The translations under genes and the position numbers were made by a program. The notes under the pieces are model-generated. The model saw only the letters and a list, made by a program, of their open reading frames with translations, had not been told where the DNA came from and did no database searches. 64,000 bases of DNA from Clostridia bacterium UC5.1-1D10. Lineage in GTDB: Bacteria > Bacillota > Clostridia > Lachnospirales > Anaerotignaceae. The DNA lies in assembly GCA_001304995.1 (NCBI GenBank), contig BBZU01000013.1:1-64000 (forward strand), given 5' to 3'. Position 1 is the stretch's first letter, and every line of letters begins with the position of its first letter. Positions 27,246 through 36,538 of the stretch are shown one piece after another.

Positions 27246-27769
27246 TGGTGCTTTCGGACTTTATCATTCCCGTGACTGTACTATTTATTGTGGTTTTCGG
27301 TTCTCTCAAGCGGGTGAATCTCTATGAAACCTTTTTGGAAGGAGCAAAGGAAGGCTTACATACAGTAGTGAATATCCTGCCTACTTTGCTGGGACTTATG
27401 GTGGCGGTGGAAGTGCTGCGGGCAGGAGGACTTCTGGAACTTTTGACAAAACTGCTGGCGCCCTTGGAGCATCTGGTGGGATTTCCCGCGGAATTGGCTC
27501 CTCTCACATTGGTGCGGCTGGTGTCCTCCTCGGCGGCAGTGGGGCTTTTGACGGAAATTTTTGCGGCTTATGGCCCTGATTCTTTTCTGGGGCGTTCCGC
27601 TTCGGTGATGATGTACTGTACGGAAACGGTGTTTTATACTATGAGCCTGTACTTCCTTTCTGTGGGCATCACCAAAACAAGACATACCCTGTTCTGCGCC
27701 CTTGCGGCAAACTTCACGGGAGTGGCTTTGTCCCTCTTTCTGGTGGGGCGCCTTTTCGGTGGGGGCTGA
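27233..27769 (+). CDS. spmB: Spore maturation protein B
   Basis: 178-residue membrane protein: LSDFIIPVTVLFIVVFGSLK, LPTLLGLMVAVEVLRAGG, and GPDSFLGRSASVMMYCTETVFY. The TTG at 27233 with GAGGGG 6 bp upstream is preferred over the ATG at 27245. Either gives a full-length protein. Paired with spmA as in other spore formers. Confidence 0.95.
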   Translation: MRFLMVLSDFIIPVTVLFIVVFGSLKRVNLYETFLEGAKEGLHTVVNILPTLLGLMVAVEVLRAGGLLELLTKLLAPLEHLVGFPAELAPLTLVRLVSSSAAVGLLTEIFAAYGPDSFLGRSASVMMYCTETVFYTMSLYFLSVGITKTRHTLFCALAANFTGVALSLFLVGRLFGGG

Positions 27770-27855
27770 AAAACAGGTTTGAAAAAATCCCTCTGGTGTT
27801 TTATAATAAAAATATCTATGTGCAAAAAACCTTGCAAAAGAGGGAAGGGACAGAC

Positions 27856-29199
27856 ATGAAGAAACACTTACTCTGCGCGGTGGTCATGGCGGCGCTGACC
27901 CTTTCTGCCTGTGGGCAGGAAGAAGCGGTCTTTACACTGACAGCCGCTCAGCAGGAGCAATATACACAACAGATGGAAGAAGTGGCAGAGGAATATTATT
28001 GGGACTTCGACGGGGACAGTCTGCGTTTTGCCGCAGGCATCGTACCGGAAAATACAGAGGAAAATGCAGATTTCTTCGCGGCTTGTGCGGAAACCGATCA
28101 TAATATGACCAGTTATGCCGGCACAGAAGTGGTGGTGGGCACCGCCAATCTGATGCATTATAACGGGGATGCGGCAGGTCAGCTTATGTGTTATTTTTCC
28201 GGCAGCAGTCTCATCGGCGTATGTTATCAGGGGGGATACGATAACAGCTGGTACAGCCTCAATGCCCGGAATCCTTATGAAACAAACGGCAATTTCCAGT
28301 CCTATGAAAACTGGGAAGGTATGAATACCGATTTTTCCATGACACCGGCTTCTTTTCCCAAGGAAGGCTTCCTTTCCACAGGGAAAGACAAAGACGGCAA
28401 TGTGCTGACAGCATCTTTGCAGGATGGTGCCGTACAGATTTATCGTTATCAGAAAGGCGCTCTGCGTCTGTGGCGGACACTGACATTCGGCAGTGGTCTG
28501 GAAGCCACATCCGCAACGTTCTTTGATGGAGCGGAAGGCAGTGAATTGGCAGTGGTGCTTTCCAGCATCACCGAGGAAGGCAGCGGCGAAAGTGAACACG
28601 TTTTCACCCGTTCGGAAAAAATATTGTTCTATGACGCCAATATGCAGAAAACGTCTGAGGAAATCTCGCTGGAATCCAATGATGCCGGGGCTTTGGCGGC
28701 AGAAGGCGGTAAGCTCATGCTCTCTGACGATAAGACCATACAGTATTATGAACGGGGAGAAGGGGGCTGGAGCAATACAGGCTTTACCCGTTTGAAACAT
28801 ACCGTAGAGTACATCCATATCACCGACCTGGACGGCAACGGTGTGAAAGAATATCTCATGAGTGACGGCATGGATCTGTATTTGTATCAGAAAAACGACA
28901 ATAACTTCCGCAAGATTTGGTCTACCCATCTGGGTGTGGAAAGCCTTTATGGCCCCATCACCAGTGGCGACCTGAACCGAGATGGTGTGAAAGAAGTCTA
29001 TGTCTGCGATATGACAGGCACCACCATCCGTTATCTGCTGACGGAAAAAGGACTGCGTTCCTCCAATGAGGATATCGTCTATGCTCAGTGCATCTACCCT
29101 TATGATTTGAACAGCGATGGGCTGGATGATTACTGGCTGGTGACAGACATTGAGGAGCGGAACGGTTCTCTTTGCATGGCAGAACAGGCGGCGGAATAA
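27856..29199 (+). CDS. Lipoprotein with repeat-type beta-propeller-like body
   Basis: 447 residues. Lipobox LTLSAC makes Cys19 the lipidated residue. The mature protein lacks enzyme motifs. The second half contains acidic loops like those of FG-GAP/VCBS repeats: DLDGNGVKEYL, DLNRDGVKEVYV, DLNSDGLDDYW. These are Ca2+-binding style DxDxDG loops. It ends 17 bp before tadA. A surface role is inferred; function unknown. Confidence 0.8.
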   Translation: MKKHLLCAVVMAALTLSACGQEEAVFTLTAAQQEQYTQQMEEVAEEYYWDFDGDSLRFAAGIVPENTEENADFFAACAETDHNMTSYAGTEVVVGTANLMHYNGDAAGQLMCYFSGSSLIGVCYQGGYDNSWYSLNARNPYETNGNFQSYENWEGMNTDFSMTPASFPKEGFLSTGKDKDGNVLTASLQDGAVQIYRYQKGALRLWRTLTFGSGLEATSATFFDGAEGSELAVVLSSITEEGSGESEHVFTRSEKILFYDANMQKTSEEISLESNDAGALAAEGGKLMLSDDKTIQYYERGEGGWSNTGFTRLKHTVEYIHITDLDGNGVKEYLMSDGMDLYLYQKNDNNFRKIWSTHLGVESLYGPITSGDLNRDGVKEVYVCDMTGTTIRYLLTEKGLRSSNEDIVYAQCIYPYDLNSDGLDDYWLVTDIEERNGSLCMAEQAAE

Positions 29200-29204
29200 C
29201 ATAA

Positions 29205-29720
<516 letters not shown>

Positions 29721-29773
29721 AAGAGAAAAATCAAGGGTTTTTGCCGAAAATACGCCTTTTACGGAAATTTCCA

Positions 29774-29802
29774 TTGACAGAAAGCCCGTTGTTATGTATA
29801 AT
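29774..29802 (+). promoter_or_regulatory. SRP RNA promoter
   Basis: Perfect TTGACA, 17-bp spacer, perfect TATAAT, ending 29 bp before the RNA 5' stem. Confidence 0.88.
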
Positions 29803-29831
29803 ATAATGGCATTTTTGAAACGGTAAAATTT

Positions 29832-30096
29832 CCGTGCTAGCCGGGGGATTAGCGGTACCCTGCACCCACAATCCGCTAGAGTGGGGGTGACGTCTGCTTT
29901 CGGCGCCGTCCAAAATGGTCTGCCCTTTGGAAGGGGCGTTGAAGTTCAAGTCTTGCACAACAGGAGCCTGTGAACCGTGTCAGGGTCGGAAGGCAGCAGC
30001 ACTAAGCAGTCAACTTCTCGTGTGTCGCAAGGTCGCTTGGATGGAGCTTCGGAAGGAGGTAACGCATGGTTGGCAGTGACAACAGCAGATGCACGG
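29832..30096 (+). ncRNA. ffs: Signal recognition particle RNA, large bacterial type
   Basis: About 265 nt, closed by CCGTGC (29832-29837) and GCACGG (30091-30096). The 5' domain has GCTAGCCGGGGG and the Alu-like helices; the S domain contains the diagnostic GTCAGGGTCGGAAGGCAGCA with the GGAA tetraloop region that binds Ffh. The size matches the long SRP RNA of spore-forming Firmicutes. It has its own promoter and a terminator at 30113. Confidence 0.95.
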
Positions 30097-30112
30097 ATTC
30101 CTATAAAAAATC

Positions 30113-30140
30113 AGACGGGAGAGAATCCCGTCTTTTTTAT
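30113..30140 (+). terminator. SRP RNA terminator
   Basis: GACGGGA, GAGAA, TCCCGTC, then TTTTTTATTT. Confidence 0.92.
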
Positions 30141-30147
30141 TTCTGTT

Positions 30148-30184
30148 GGAAAAAAGAAAACCGAAAGAGAATTTTCTCTTTCGG
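30148..30184 (-). terminator. Terminator of the HTH gene
   Basis: Minus strand: AACCGAAAGAGAA/TTCTCTTTCGGTT followed by TTCTTTTTTCC. It directly follows the corrected stop of the gene at 30185. Confidence 0.8.
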
Positions 30185-30519
30185 TTATTTTTTGCGAAAA
30201 TTTCCAGTATTTTGTTGACGATTTCTTCCATTTGGGCAAATTCCTCGGGAGAAAGCCGCCCAAGCCGCTGGCAGAGGGTATCTGCCGGAGATTTTTCTAT
30301 ATCCCCAAAAAGAAGGGTGTCTGCGGAAACATGCAGCACCTGACAGATATTCTGAAGGGTTTCCATGGAAAGCCCTACGATACCTCGCTCAATGGCGGAA
30401 ATATGCTTGGGGCCAAGATGCAAAAGTTCCGCGAAGGCCTCTTGGGTCAGACCTGCCTGTAAACGGGCTTTGCGGATGCGGCTGCCCATTTGGATATTGA
30501 TTTCTTTTTTCTTCTGCAT
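30185..30519 (-). CDS. XRE-family regulator (apparent frameshift at its end)
   Basis: About 111 residues. The HTH lies at residues 11-66 (GSRIRKARLQAGLTQEAFAE, LGPKHISAIERGIVGLS), followed by a helical tail LSPEEFAQMEEIVNKILEIF. The uncorrected frame reads through a terminator and into the SRP RNA gene. Adding one A to the A6 run near 30190 places a stop at 30185-30187, immediately before the terminator. The start at 30519 follows GGTGGTGAT. Confidence 0.85.
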
Positions 30520-30625
30520 GTTATCACCACCTGTTACCATTAGTTTAGGGAATTGTATAGCAGTAATAAACATGGTAATATTATTACAAAATATCATTTT
30601 AATAATGCGAATTGGAGTGATGGTA

Positions 30626-31021
30626 TTGGGTGGAAAGTGTTTTTTTATTGGACATCGGGATGCACCGTTTGAAATATATGATGTTTTATGTGATGTGATA
30701 GAGCAACATATTTCGGAGTTTGGGGTTACAGAATTTTATGTGGGAAACCATGGAAGTTTTGACTTTATGGCAGGAAAGGCTGTTGGTGTCTGTAAGAAAA
30801 AATTAGAATTGCCAGCATATTTTGATGGAAGTTATTTTCCAGAAGGTCAAGAAATGGTGCCATATCGGGTTGCGATTCCGAGATTAAATAGATATATGAT
30901 TGCACACAGTGATTTTGTGATTGCTTATGTAAAAAATATTACCGGAGGGGCGTATGTTTCATTGGAATATGCAGAAAAACTGCAAAAACAAGGGAAACTG
31001 CACGTTTGGAAACTGGTTTAG
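30626..31021 (+). CDS. SLOG/DUF1273-like small protein, AT-rich
   Basis: About 131 residues resembling a clostridial family related to YpsA/SLOG: FFIGHRDAPFEIYDVLCDVI, YVGNHGSFDFMAGKAVGVC, then FDGSYFPEGQEMVPYR and FVIAYVKN. As I recall the family, about 20-30 residues are missing in-frame between KAVGVCKKK and the FDGSYFP segment. Codon use is strongly A/T-biased against its neighbours. The TTG at 30626 has GGAG 8 bp upstream; ATG codons at 30605 and 30620 are alternatives. Function unknown; nucleotide or ligand binding is inferred. Confidence 0.6.
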   Translation: MGGKCFFIGHRDAPFEIYDVLCDVIEQHISEFGVTEFYVGNHGSFDFMAGKAVGVCKKKLELPAYFDGSYFPEGQEMVPYRVAIPRLNRYMIAHSDFVIAYVKNITGGAYVSLEYAEKLQKQGKLHVWKLV

Positions 31022-31125
31022 AACATTTTCCTCGCCTTTTCATTTCCCCCGCCCTATGCTATACTATATCTGTCCCTTTGGGACATTTCCGCCTGTTTTT
31101 CAGGCGTTATGAAGGAGGAATCGCC

Positions 31126-32729
31126 ATGTCTTACACGGCGTTATACAGAAAATTCCGCCCCAATGTCTTTGCCGGCGTGGTGGGGCAGGATCATATTGTG
31201 AAAACACTGAAAAATCAGATGAAAACGGGGCGTGTGTCCCATGCCTATCTGTTCTGCGGCACCAGAGGTACCGGCAAAACATCCACAGCAAAAATCTTTG
31301 CCCGTGCCATCAACTGTCTGCATCCCACAGAAGATGGGGAGCCCTGTAACGAATGTAAAGTCTGTCAGGATATTTTGGCTGGGCGCAGCGTCAATGTCAT
31401 GGAAATCGACGCCGCTTCCAACAACAGCGTTGACAACATCCGCGAGATCCGGGAAGAAGTGAAATATCCTCCCACAGAGGGCACATTCAAGGTCTATATC
31501 ATCGACGAAGTGCATATGCTGTCCAACAGTGCTTTTAACGCATTGCTGAAAACATTGGAGGAACCACCTGCACATGTCATCTTCATTCTGGCAACCACAG
31601 ACCCCCAGAAAGTACCTGCAACCATCCTTTCCCGTTGTCAGCGGTTCGACTTCCGTCGGATTACTGCCGACGATATTGCTCATACACTGATGAAATATCT
31701 CAATGAGGAAGGACTTGCGGCAACAGAAGATGCTCTGCGGTATGTGGCACAGCTGGCGGATGGTTCTCTCCGTGACTCCTTGAGTATTCTGGATCAGTGC
31801 CTTGCTTTTTACAGCGGCGAGGAAGTGACGCTGGAAAAGGTACAGGATGTAGTGGGTGCCGTTGACAAGACCGTGTTCTTTGACATGACAGAGGCTTTGA
31901 AGCAGAAAGACGCCGCCAAAGCCATGGAACTGGTGGAGGAAATGCTGCTGGCAGGTCGTGACGTGAAGCAGTTTGTGACGGAGCTTTTGGTGCATCTGAG
32001 AAATCTGCTGGTCACATCCACGGTGCCGGACAATGCCCGCATTCTGGACTTGTCCGCGGAAAACGCGGCCCGTTTGCAGCAGCAGGCGAAGGGGCTTTCC
32101 CCTGCGGAACTGACTTACTGGATTGGGCGTTTTTCCGGCTTGCAGAATGACATGAAATACGCTTCCAATGAGCGTATCCTGCTGGAAGTGGAAATCCTGC
32201 GCCTTTGCTCCACGTGGGCAGATACAGACTTGACCGCATTGGCGGCAAGACTGGCAGGACTGGAACGGAAAGTGGCGGAAGGCGTCACCGTTACCGTCAC
32301 AGAACAGGTTTCTGACGGTGCCGTGAAAAAAGAAAAGCCAAAGGCAAAACGCAAACCACCCGCATTGCCGGAGGACAAGGAAAATTTACAGAAAGAATGG
32401 CCTTTGCTTCGCAATGAAATCGGCGACCCCATTTTGAAAAGCAAGCTTTCCCGTGTGGAAATCGGCTTCAAAGAGGATGACAATGTCTATCTGGTCTGCG
32501 AATACGGCGCACTGGCGGACATGGTGCAGAAATATCTGCCCCAGATTACTGAGGAACTGGAAAAGGCAACAGGCAAGACATTCCAGCTGCAAACATTGGA
32601 AAAAGCCGCTTACGACCAGTGGCGGGAACCAATTATGGCGCGGAGGAAGAAGCAGCTTCTGATGAAAACGACCCCGAATGGGCAAGCATCATGAGCGGAT
32701 ATTTCCCCGAAGCAGATCTGGAACCCTAA
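31126..32729 (+). CDS. dnaX: DNA polymerase III gamma/tau subunit (frameshifted near the end)
   Basis: About 535 residues. Clamp-loader AAA+ ATPase: YRKFRPNVFAGVVGQDHIVK, Walker A CGTRGTGKTSTA, zinc module CNECKVC (with upstream C), Walker B VYIIDEVHMLS, sensor LATTDPQKVPATILSRCQRF. The tau-like C-terminus is short. Near 32634 one T is missing; correction gives REPIYGAEEEAASDENDPEW and a stop at 32729. dnaX-ybaB-recR order is conserved. Confidence 0.95.
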
Positions 32730-32809
32730 AAACACTTGCAGTTCCGGCACTTTTTATATAAAATAGAAACGATATTGTAAAAATCAAAACTTTTAGGAGG
32801 TTATGAAAT

Positions 32810-33151
32810 ATGGCAAGAGGCGGATTCCCCGGTATGGGCGGCATGAACATGAACAACCTGGTGAAACAGGCACAGAAAATGCAGAAACAGATGGCTGCCA
32901 TGCAGGAAGAACTCAACGAAAAAACACTGGAAATGACCAGCGGCGGCGGTGCTGTGAAAGTGGTTATCTCCGGCAAAAAAGAAATCAAAGAACTGAAAAT
33001 CAACCCTGATGTGGTAGATCCCGATGATGTGGAAATGTTGGAAGACCTGATCCTGTCCGCAGTGAACGAAGCCATCCGTCAGGCAGATGAAATGTACAAC
33101 AATGCCATGGGCAAACTGACAGGCGGCATGGGCATGGGCGGCATGTTCTAA
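32810..33151 (+). CDS. ybaB: YbaB/EbfC nucleoid-associated protein
   Basis: 113 residues: a Met/Gly-rich N-terminus, [20 protein letters not shown] coiled helix, [20 protein letters not shown] sheet, and Gly/Met-rich C-terminus. Binds DNA as a dimer. Located between dnaX and recR as usual. Confidence 0.95.
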   Translation: MARGGFPGMGGMNMNNLVKQAQKMQKQMAAMQEELNEKTLEMTSGGGAVKVVISGKKEIKELKINPDVVDPDDVEMLEDLILSAVNEAIRQADEMYNNAMGKLTGGMGMGGMF

Positions 33152-33167
33152 GAAAAAGAGGGATACC

Positions 33168-33764
33168 ATGAATTATTACGGAAATCCCATTACCAGACTC
33201 ATTGAGCAGCTGGCAGGTCTGCCGGGCATCGGCGGCAAGTCAGCCCAGCGTCTGGCTTTTCATATCATCCATATGCCTGAGGAAAAAGTGGCAGCTCTTG
33301 CAGGCGCCATTCTGGAGGCGAAACAGCAGGTGCATTACTGTTCTGTCTGCTGTAATCTCACAGACGAAGACCCTTGTCCTGTCTGCGCAAATCCCAATCG
33401 GGATCACGGTACCATCATGGTGGTGGAAGACCCCAGAGATATGGCGGCTTATGAACGCACCAGAGAATTCCACGGGGTATATCATGTACTCCACGGTGCA
33501 ATTTCTCCCATGACAGGTGTAGGCCCCAATGATATCCGCATTGCGGAGCTGGTCAAGCGCATGGACGAGAATGTGAAGGAAGTCATTCTTGCCACCAACC
33601 CCAATGTGGAAGGGGAAGCAACGGCAATGTATATCAGCCGTCTGCTGAAGCCCATGGGAGTAAAGGTGACGCGTATCGCCAACGGCGTGCCTGTGGGTGG
33701 CGATTTGGAATATGTGGACGAAGTTACCCTTTCCAGAGCGCTGGAAGGCAGAAGGGAATTATAA
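33168..33764 (+). CDS. recR: Recombination mediator RecR
   Basis: 198 residues. N-terminal HhH ([18 protein letters not shown]), zinc finger with four cysteines ([16 protein letters not shown]), Toprim domain ([27 protein letters not shown]), and C-terminal [19 protein letters not shown]. Acts with RecF/RecO in loading RecA. Starts 16 bp after ybaB. Confidence 0.96.
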   Translation: MNYYGNPITRLIEQLAGLPGIGGKSAQRLAFHIIHMPEEKVAALAGAILEAKQQVHYCSVCCNLTDEDPCPVCANPNRDHGTIMVVEDPRDMAAYERTREFHGVYHVLHGAISPMTGVGPNDIRIAELVKRMDENVKEVILATNPNVEGEATAMYISRLLKPMGVKVTRIANGVPVGGDLEYVDEVTLSRALEGRREL

Positions 33765-33792
33765 GAAAACAAAAACCGGAAGCTCTTTGACT

Positions 33793-33964
33793 TCTTTATC
33801 AGAAAACAAAGAAAGCTGAAATCCTTATCATACAAAGGATTTCAGCTTTTTTATTTTTACTGAGATTTTATTTTGTATGTTTTCTTCTGAAGACAGCCGT
33901 CGCAATTCCCCTTAAGAAATCGAGAAAGTGAAAAACGATGTTTTCTTAAGGGGAATCTGCTTTT
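33793..33964 (-). repeat. Dispersed modular palindromic element, full copy D (inverted)
   Basis: Reverse orientation: inner hairpin AAAGCTGAAATCCTT/AAGGATTTCAGCTTT, outer arm TGTTTTCTTCTGAAGACAGC, then module 1 ATTCCCCTTAAGAAATCG/GTTTTCTTAAGGGGAAT. It fills the space between the convergent recR and HxlR genes. Confidence 0.85.
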
Positions 33965-34318
33965 ATAGAATTTCCTGTTTTTTTCGTCTGTCTGCTGTTT
34001 TTTCCATTGGGTGTAGGTGTTGCCAAAAGCCTCTAAACTGTCCAGCACGGGGTAAAAAGCCTCGCCGATCTGGCTGACGCTGTATTCCACTTTCGGCGGC
34101 ACACCGGGATATTCTATGCGGACAATCAAACCGCTGGCTTCCAGCAATTTCAGCTGTTTGGACAATGTGGCGTGGGTCATTTTGGGCATTTGTTTCTGCA
34201 ATTGCCCGAACCGCAGGGTACGTCCGTGGAGCAGGTGCAGGATGAGGATGCTCCATTTCCCTGCCAGCAGTTTCTGGGCAGTGACAAAAGGGCAGGGATT
34301 TCGTTTTTCTGGTTCCAT
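33963..34318 (-). CDS. HxlR-family regulator (end affected by indel or repeat)
   Basis: About 118 residues of winged-helix HxlR: CPFVTAQKLLAGKWSILILH, LRFGQLQKQMPKMTHATLSK, GVPPKVEYSVSQIGEAFYPV. The unshifted frame continues to 33857 by translating the palindromic element. One more A in the A7 run near 33980 gives TDEKKQEIL and a stop at 33963-33965, the normal family end. Divergent from a flavin-binding protein gene with a dyad in between, so it probably regulates it. Confidence 0.88.
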
Positions 34319-34343
34319 GAGGATGCCTCCTTAGTATCTTTTA

Positions 34344-34358
34344 CTATACTAGGTATAG
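34344..34358. promoter_or_regulatory. HxlR operator candidate
   Basis: CTATAC, 3-bp spacer TAG, GTATAG: perfect dyad in the HxlR/PNPOx divergent region, 26 bp upstream of the HxlR start. Confidence 0.5.
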
Positions 34359-34440
34359 AAAAAATCGTACTTGTATTTTCTATCATAACAGAAGATAATG
34401 AAATGGTAAACGTAAAAAACAAAAGAAAGGCGGTAGAAGT

Positions 34441-34836
34441 ATGAAAAATCCTGTGGAATATTTGAGAGAATGTAAAGTTTTTTATCTGGCAACATGTGAG
34501 CGTAACCAGCCCCGTGTGCGTCCTTTTGGCGCTGTGGCTCTGTACCAGAATCACGTATATCTGATGACTGCAAATACAAAAAAAGTATATCGCCAGCTGA
34601 AAGAAAACCCTCTGGCAGAAGTATGTGCCATGCATCCCGACGGCACATGGATTCGCATCAACGGCAATGTGATGTGGGATGACAGCCGGGAAGCAAAAGT
34701 TGCCATGCTGGAACAGAATCCCGATCTGCGCAGCATGTACAGCGAAGACGACGGCAAAATGGAAGTCTTTTATCTGGGCGGCGGCAGTGTAACAATCGAT
34801 TCTTTCACAGCTCCTCAGGAATCCATGGCACTGTAA
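34441..34836 (+). CDS. Pyridoxamine-5'-phosphate-oxidase-like flavin protein
   Basis: 131-residue split-barrel: YLRECKVFYLATCERNQPRV RPFG fold start, HVYLMTANTKKVYRQLKENP, and RINGNVMWDDSREAK. Such small proteins bind FMN and are often regulated by HxlR in response to electrophiles or quinones. The substrate is unknown. Confidence 0.85.
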   Translation: MKNPVEYLRECKVFYLATCERNQPRVRPFGAVALYQNHVYLMTANTKKVYRQLKENPLAEVCAMHPDGTWIRINGNVMWDDSREAKVAMLEQNPDLRSMYSEDDGKMEVFYLGGGSVTIDSFTAPQESMAL

Positions 34837-34855
34837 TAAATTTTTTGAAATAAGA

Positions 34856-34896
34856 AAAGCCGAAATCCTTAATCAAGAAAGGATTTCGGCTTTTTT
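34856..34896. terminator. Bidirectional terminator
   Basis: AAAGCCGAAATCCTT/AAGGATTTCGGCTTTTTT between convergent genes. The stem resembles the inner hairpin of the dispersed element. Confidence 0.88.
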
Positions 34897-34906
34897 CTGT
34901 CGTTTT

Positions 34907-35398
34907 TCAGTTGCCCTGTTTCTTTTTCCCGAAACGGGGGAAGATTTCAAAGGCCTTGTAAGGCAATACCAGAATGATCAGAGAACCGATGGCAATGGCA
35001 CCGGAAAGCTTGAACCCTGTCAGAGCATTGGAATAGGTGGAAAGGATATTGCCTTTGATGGCAGCCTGCATGGTGTTGTAAACCGCAGCACCGGGCACCA
35101 GTGACAGTACACCGGGGATCTGGTACAGGATGGAGGGTTCCTGTCTGTGGTAGGAAAGGAACCGTGCTGTGGCGGTGATGGCCATGGTGGCAATCAGTGT
35201 AGCGGTTGTGGCACTTTCCGTATAGGAAAGGACAAGCATATATACAAACCAGGACAAAAAGCCATTGATGCCGCTGTAAAGCAGTTCCCTTCTGGGAGCG
35301 TTGCAGATGATGGAATAGCCCCAGCTGCCGACGAAGGAAAAGGCTGCCTGAAATACAATCATTTTCAATGTGATGTCTGTCATAATAACCTCCTGCAC
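34907..35398 (-). CDS. Threonine/serine exporter, small subunit (ThrE C-terminal-like)
   Basis: 163-residue membrane protein with five helices, corresponding to the C-terminal half of ThrE (DUF3815 type): FSFVGSWGYSIICNAPRREL, PGVLSLVPGAAVYNTMQAAI. Encoded 3 bp after the large half. Together they form a split ThrE exporter. Confidence 0.88.
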   Translation of the reverse strand: MQEVIMTDITLKMIVFQAAFSFVGSWGYSIICNAPRRELLYSGINGFLSWFVYMLVLSYTESATTATLIATMAITATARFLSYHRQEPSILYQIPGVLSLVPGAAVYNTMQAAIKGNILSTYSNALTGFKLSGAIAIGSLIILVLPYKAFEIFPRFGKKKQGN

Positions 35399-35401
35399 AT
35401 C

Positions 35402-36160
35402 TTAAAAATTGGAGAAGATACTCAGAGCCATAGCAACGCCGGCGGCGATTGCACAGGCAATGAGGAAGGCTTCCATCAGTTTGGCATTGCCGCTGATGAA
35501 ATTGCCCTCCAAAAGGTCACGGATACCTTTTGTCAGGGTGATACCCGGCAGTATGGGCATGATGCTGCCGACGATCATCATATCGATTTGGGTGAAGGGC
35601 AGCACCAGATGGAACAGGCAGGCCAGTAACCCTGTCAGCAGACCGCCGGTGAAGGAGCTGAAAAAGTAAGATGTTTTTCGTTTGCTCATGATGTATGACA
35701 TAATGCCCAGGAGGGTGCCGATGAAAAAGGCGGCGATACCGTCCCAGAAGGTACCATTGTATACCATAGTCAGACCGCCGGAAGTGAGGGCATAGCCCAA
35801 AATCCGCTGCCAGGGCGCGAAAGACGGGGCGTAGTGGATTTCCAGCACTTTCTGTGTGGCTTCTTCCAGTGTGATCTTTCCGGCTACAAAAGAGCGGCTC
35901 ATGTTGTTGACGGCACAGATCTTCTCAAAATTAACGGAGCGATCTTTTACCCCTCTTGCCATGGAAAGGGGCCCCTTTTCTTCACGGGGCAGGCTCACAA
36001 TGAGCATGGTAGACAGCGCCAGGGCTTCTACTTGTTTTCGTCCGCTGACGGAAAGAATACGTAGCATTGTATCCTGTACGCGGTATGTTTCCGCTCCGGA
36101 TGTCAGCATGATCTCACCGGCGTCCAGTGCCAGATTCAGCAGCTTGGTATCGTCGTCCAT
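35402..36160 (-). CDS. Threonine/serine exporter, large subunit (ThrE N-terminal-like)
   Basis: 252 residues: a soluble N-terminal domain (about 1-110; LLNLALDAGEIMLTSGAETYR) and five helices, including PILPGITLTKGIRDLLEGNF (DUF1212 signature). Works with the adjacent small subunit in amino-acid efflux. Substrate assignment follows the family only. Confidence 0.9.
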   Translation of the reverse strand: MDDDTKLLNLALDAGEIMLTSGAETYRVQDTMLRILSVSGRKQVEALALSTMLIVSLPREEKGPLSMARGVKDRSVNFEKICAVNNMSRSFVAGKITLEEATQKVLEIHYAPSFAPWQRILGYALTSGGLTMVYNGTFWDGIAAFFIGTLLGIMSYIMSKRKTSYFFSSFTGGLLTGLLACLFHLVLPFTQIDMMIVGSIMPILPGITLTKGIRDLLEGNFISGNAKLMEAFLIACAIAAGVAMALSIFSNF

Positions 36161-36319
36161 TACCTTTTACCTCCAAACATTGTAAATTTCGTTGTTGTCA
36201 TACTAAGTGTATTCTTTTTTGGCAAAATGTAAAGGGAATTTTCTGTAAAATTATTTCGCCTGCGAACTATTTTTTTGTGCGAAAGTGTGAAAAAAGAGAT
36301 GGTGTATACAAAAAAGTCA

Positions 36320-36348
36320 TTTACATTGCTTTTCTTTTGTACTATAAT
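36320..36348 (+). promoter_or_regulatory. Promoter of the tenA-thiZXY operon
   Basis: TTTACA, 17-bp spacer, perfect TATAAT, just before the TPP riboswitch. Confidence 0.85.
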
Positions 36349-36366
36349 AAAGAAAATGAATATAAA

Positions 36367-36453
36367 GCTGGGGGGTGCTGTCTTTGGGCAGCTGAGAGGA
36401 ATGCAGGTTCCAACCCTTTGAACTTGATGTGGTTAGTACCATCGGAGGGAAGC
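36367..36453 (+). promoter_or_regulatory. TPP riboswitch upstream of tenA
   Basis: CTGGGGGGTGCTG, GGCAGCTGAGAGGAATGCA, CCCTTTGAACTTGATGTGGT, TAGTACCATCGGAGGGAAGC: complete THI-element core. A terminator follows at 36478. Confidence 0.95.
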
Positions 36454-36477
36454 AATACAAGATGATATGGAAATTAT

Positions 36478-36513
36478 AAGATTCTTTCCTTCTAAGAGGG
36501 AAAGAATCTTTTT
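36478..36513 (+). terminator. Riboswitch-linked terminator
   Basis: AAGATTCTTTCC pairs with GGGAAAGAATCTT, then TTTTG, between aptamer and tenA. Confidence 0.88.
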
Positions 36514-36538
36514 TGTGGAAAAAAGGAGGAAAATGGAC

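Noticed and set aside
27868-29202. 444-codon minus-strand frame opposite the lipoprotein gene
   Set aside because: The plus strand has a lipobox, repeat loops, a ribosome site and tight spacing to tadA.
29832-30096. tRNA genes in or near this RNA
   Set aside because: The conserved GTCAGG...GGAAGG core and closing stem identify SRP RNA; no tRNA cloverleaf was found here or elsewhere in the window.
30010-30184. C-terminal extension of the HTH protein into the SRP RNA gene
   Set aside because: It would translate through two terminator hairpins and a conserved RNA; a one-base correction gives a stop right before the terminator.
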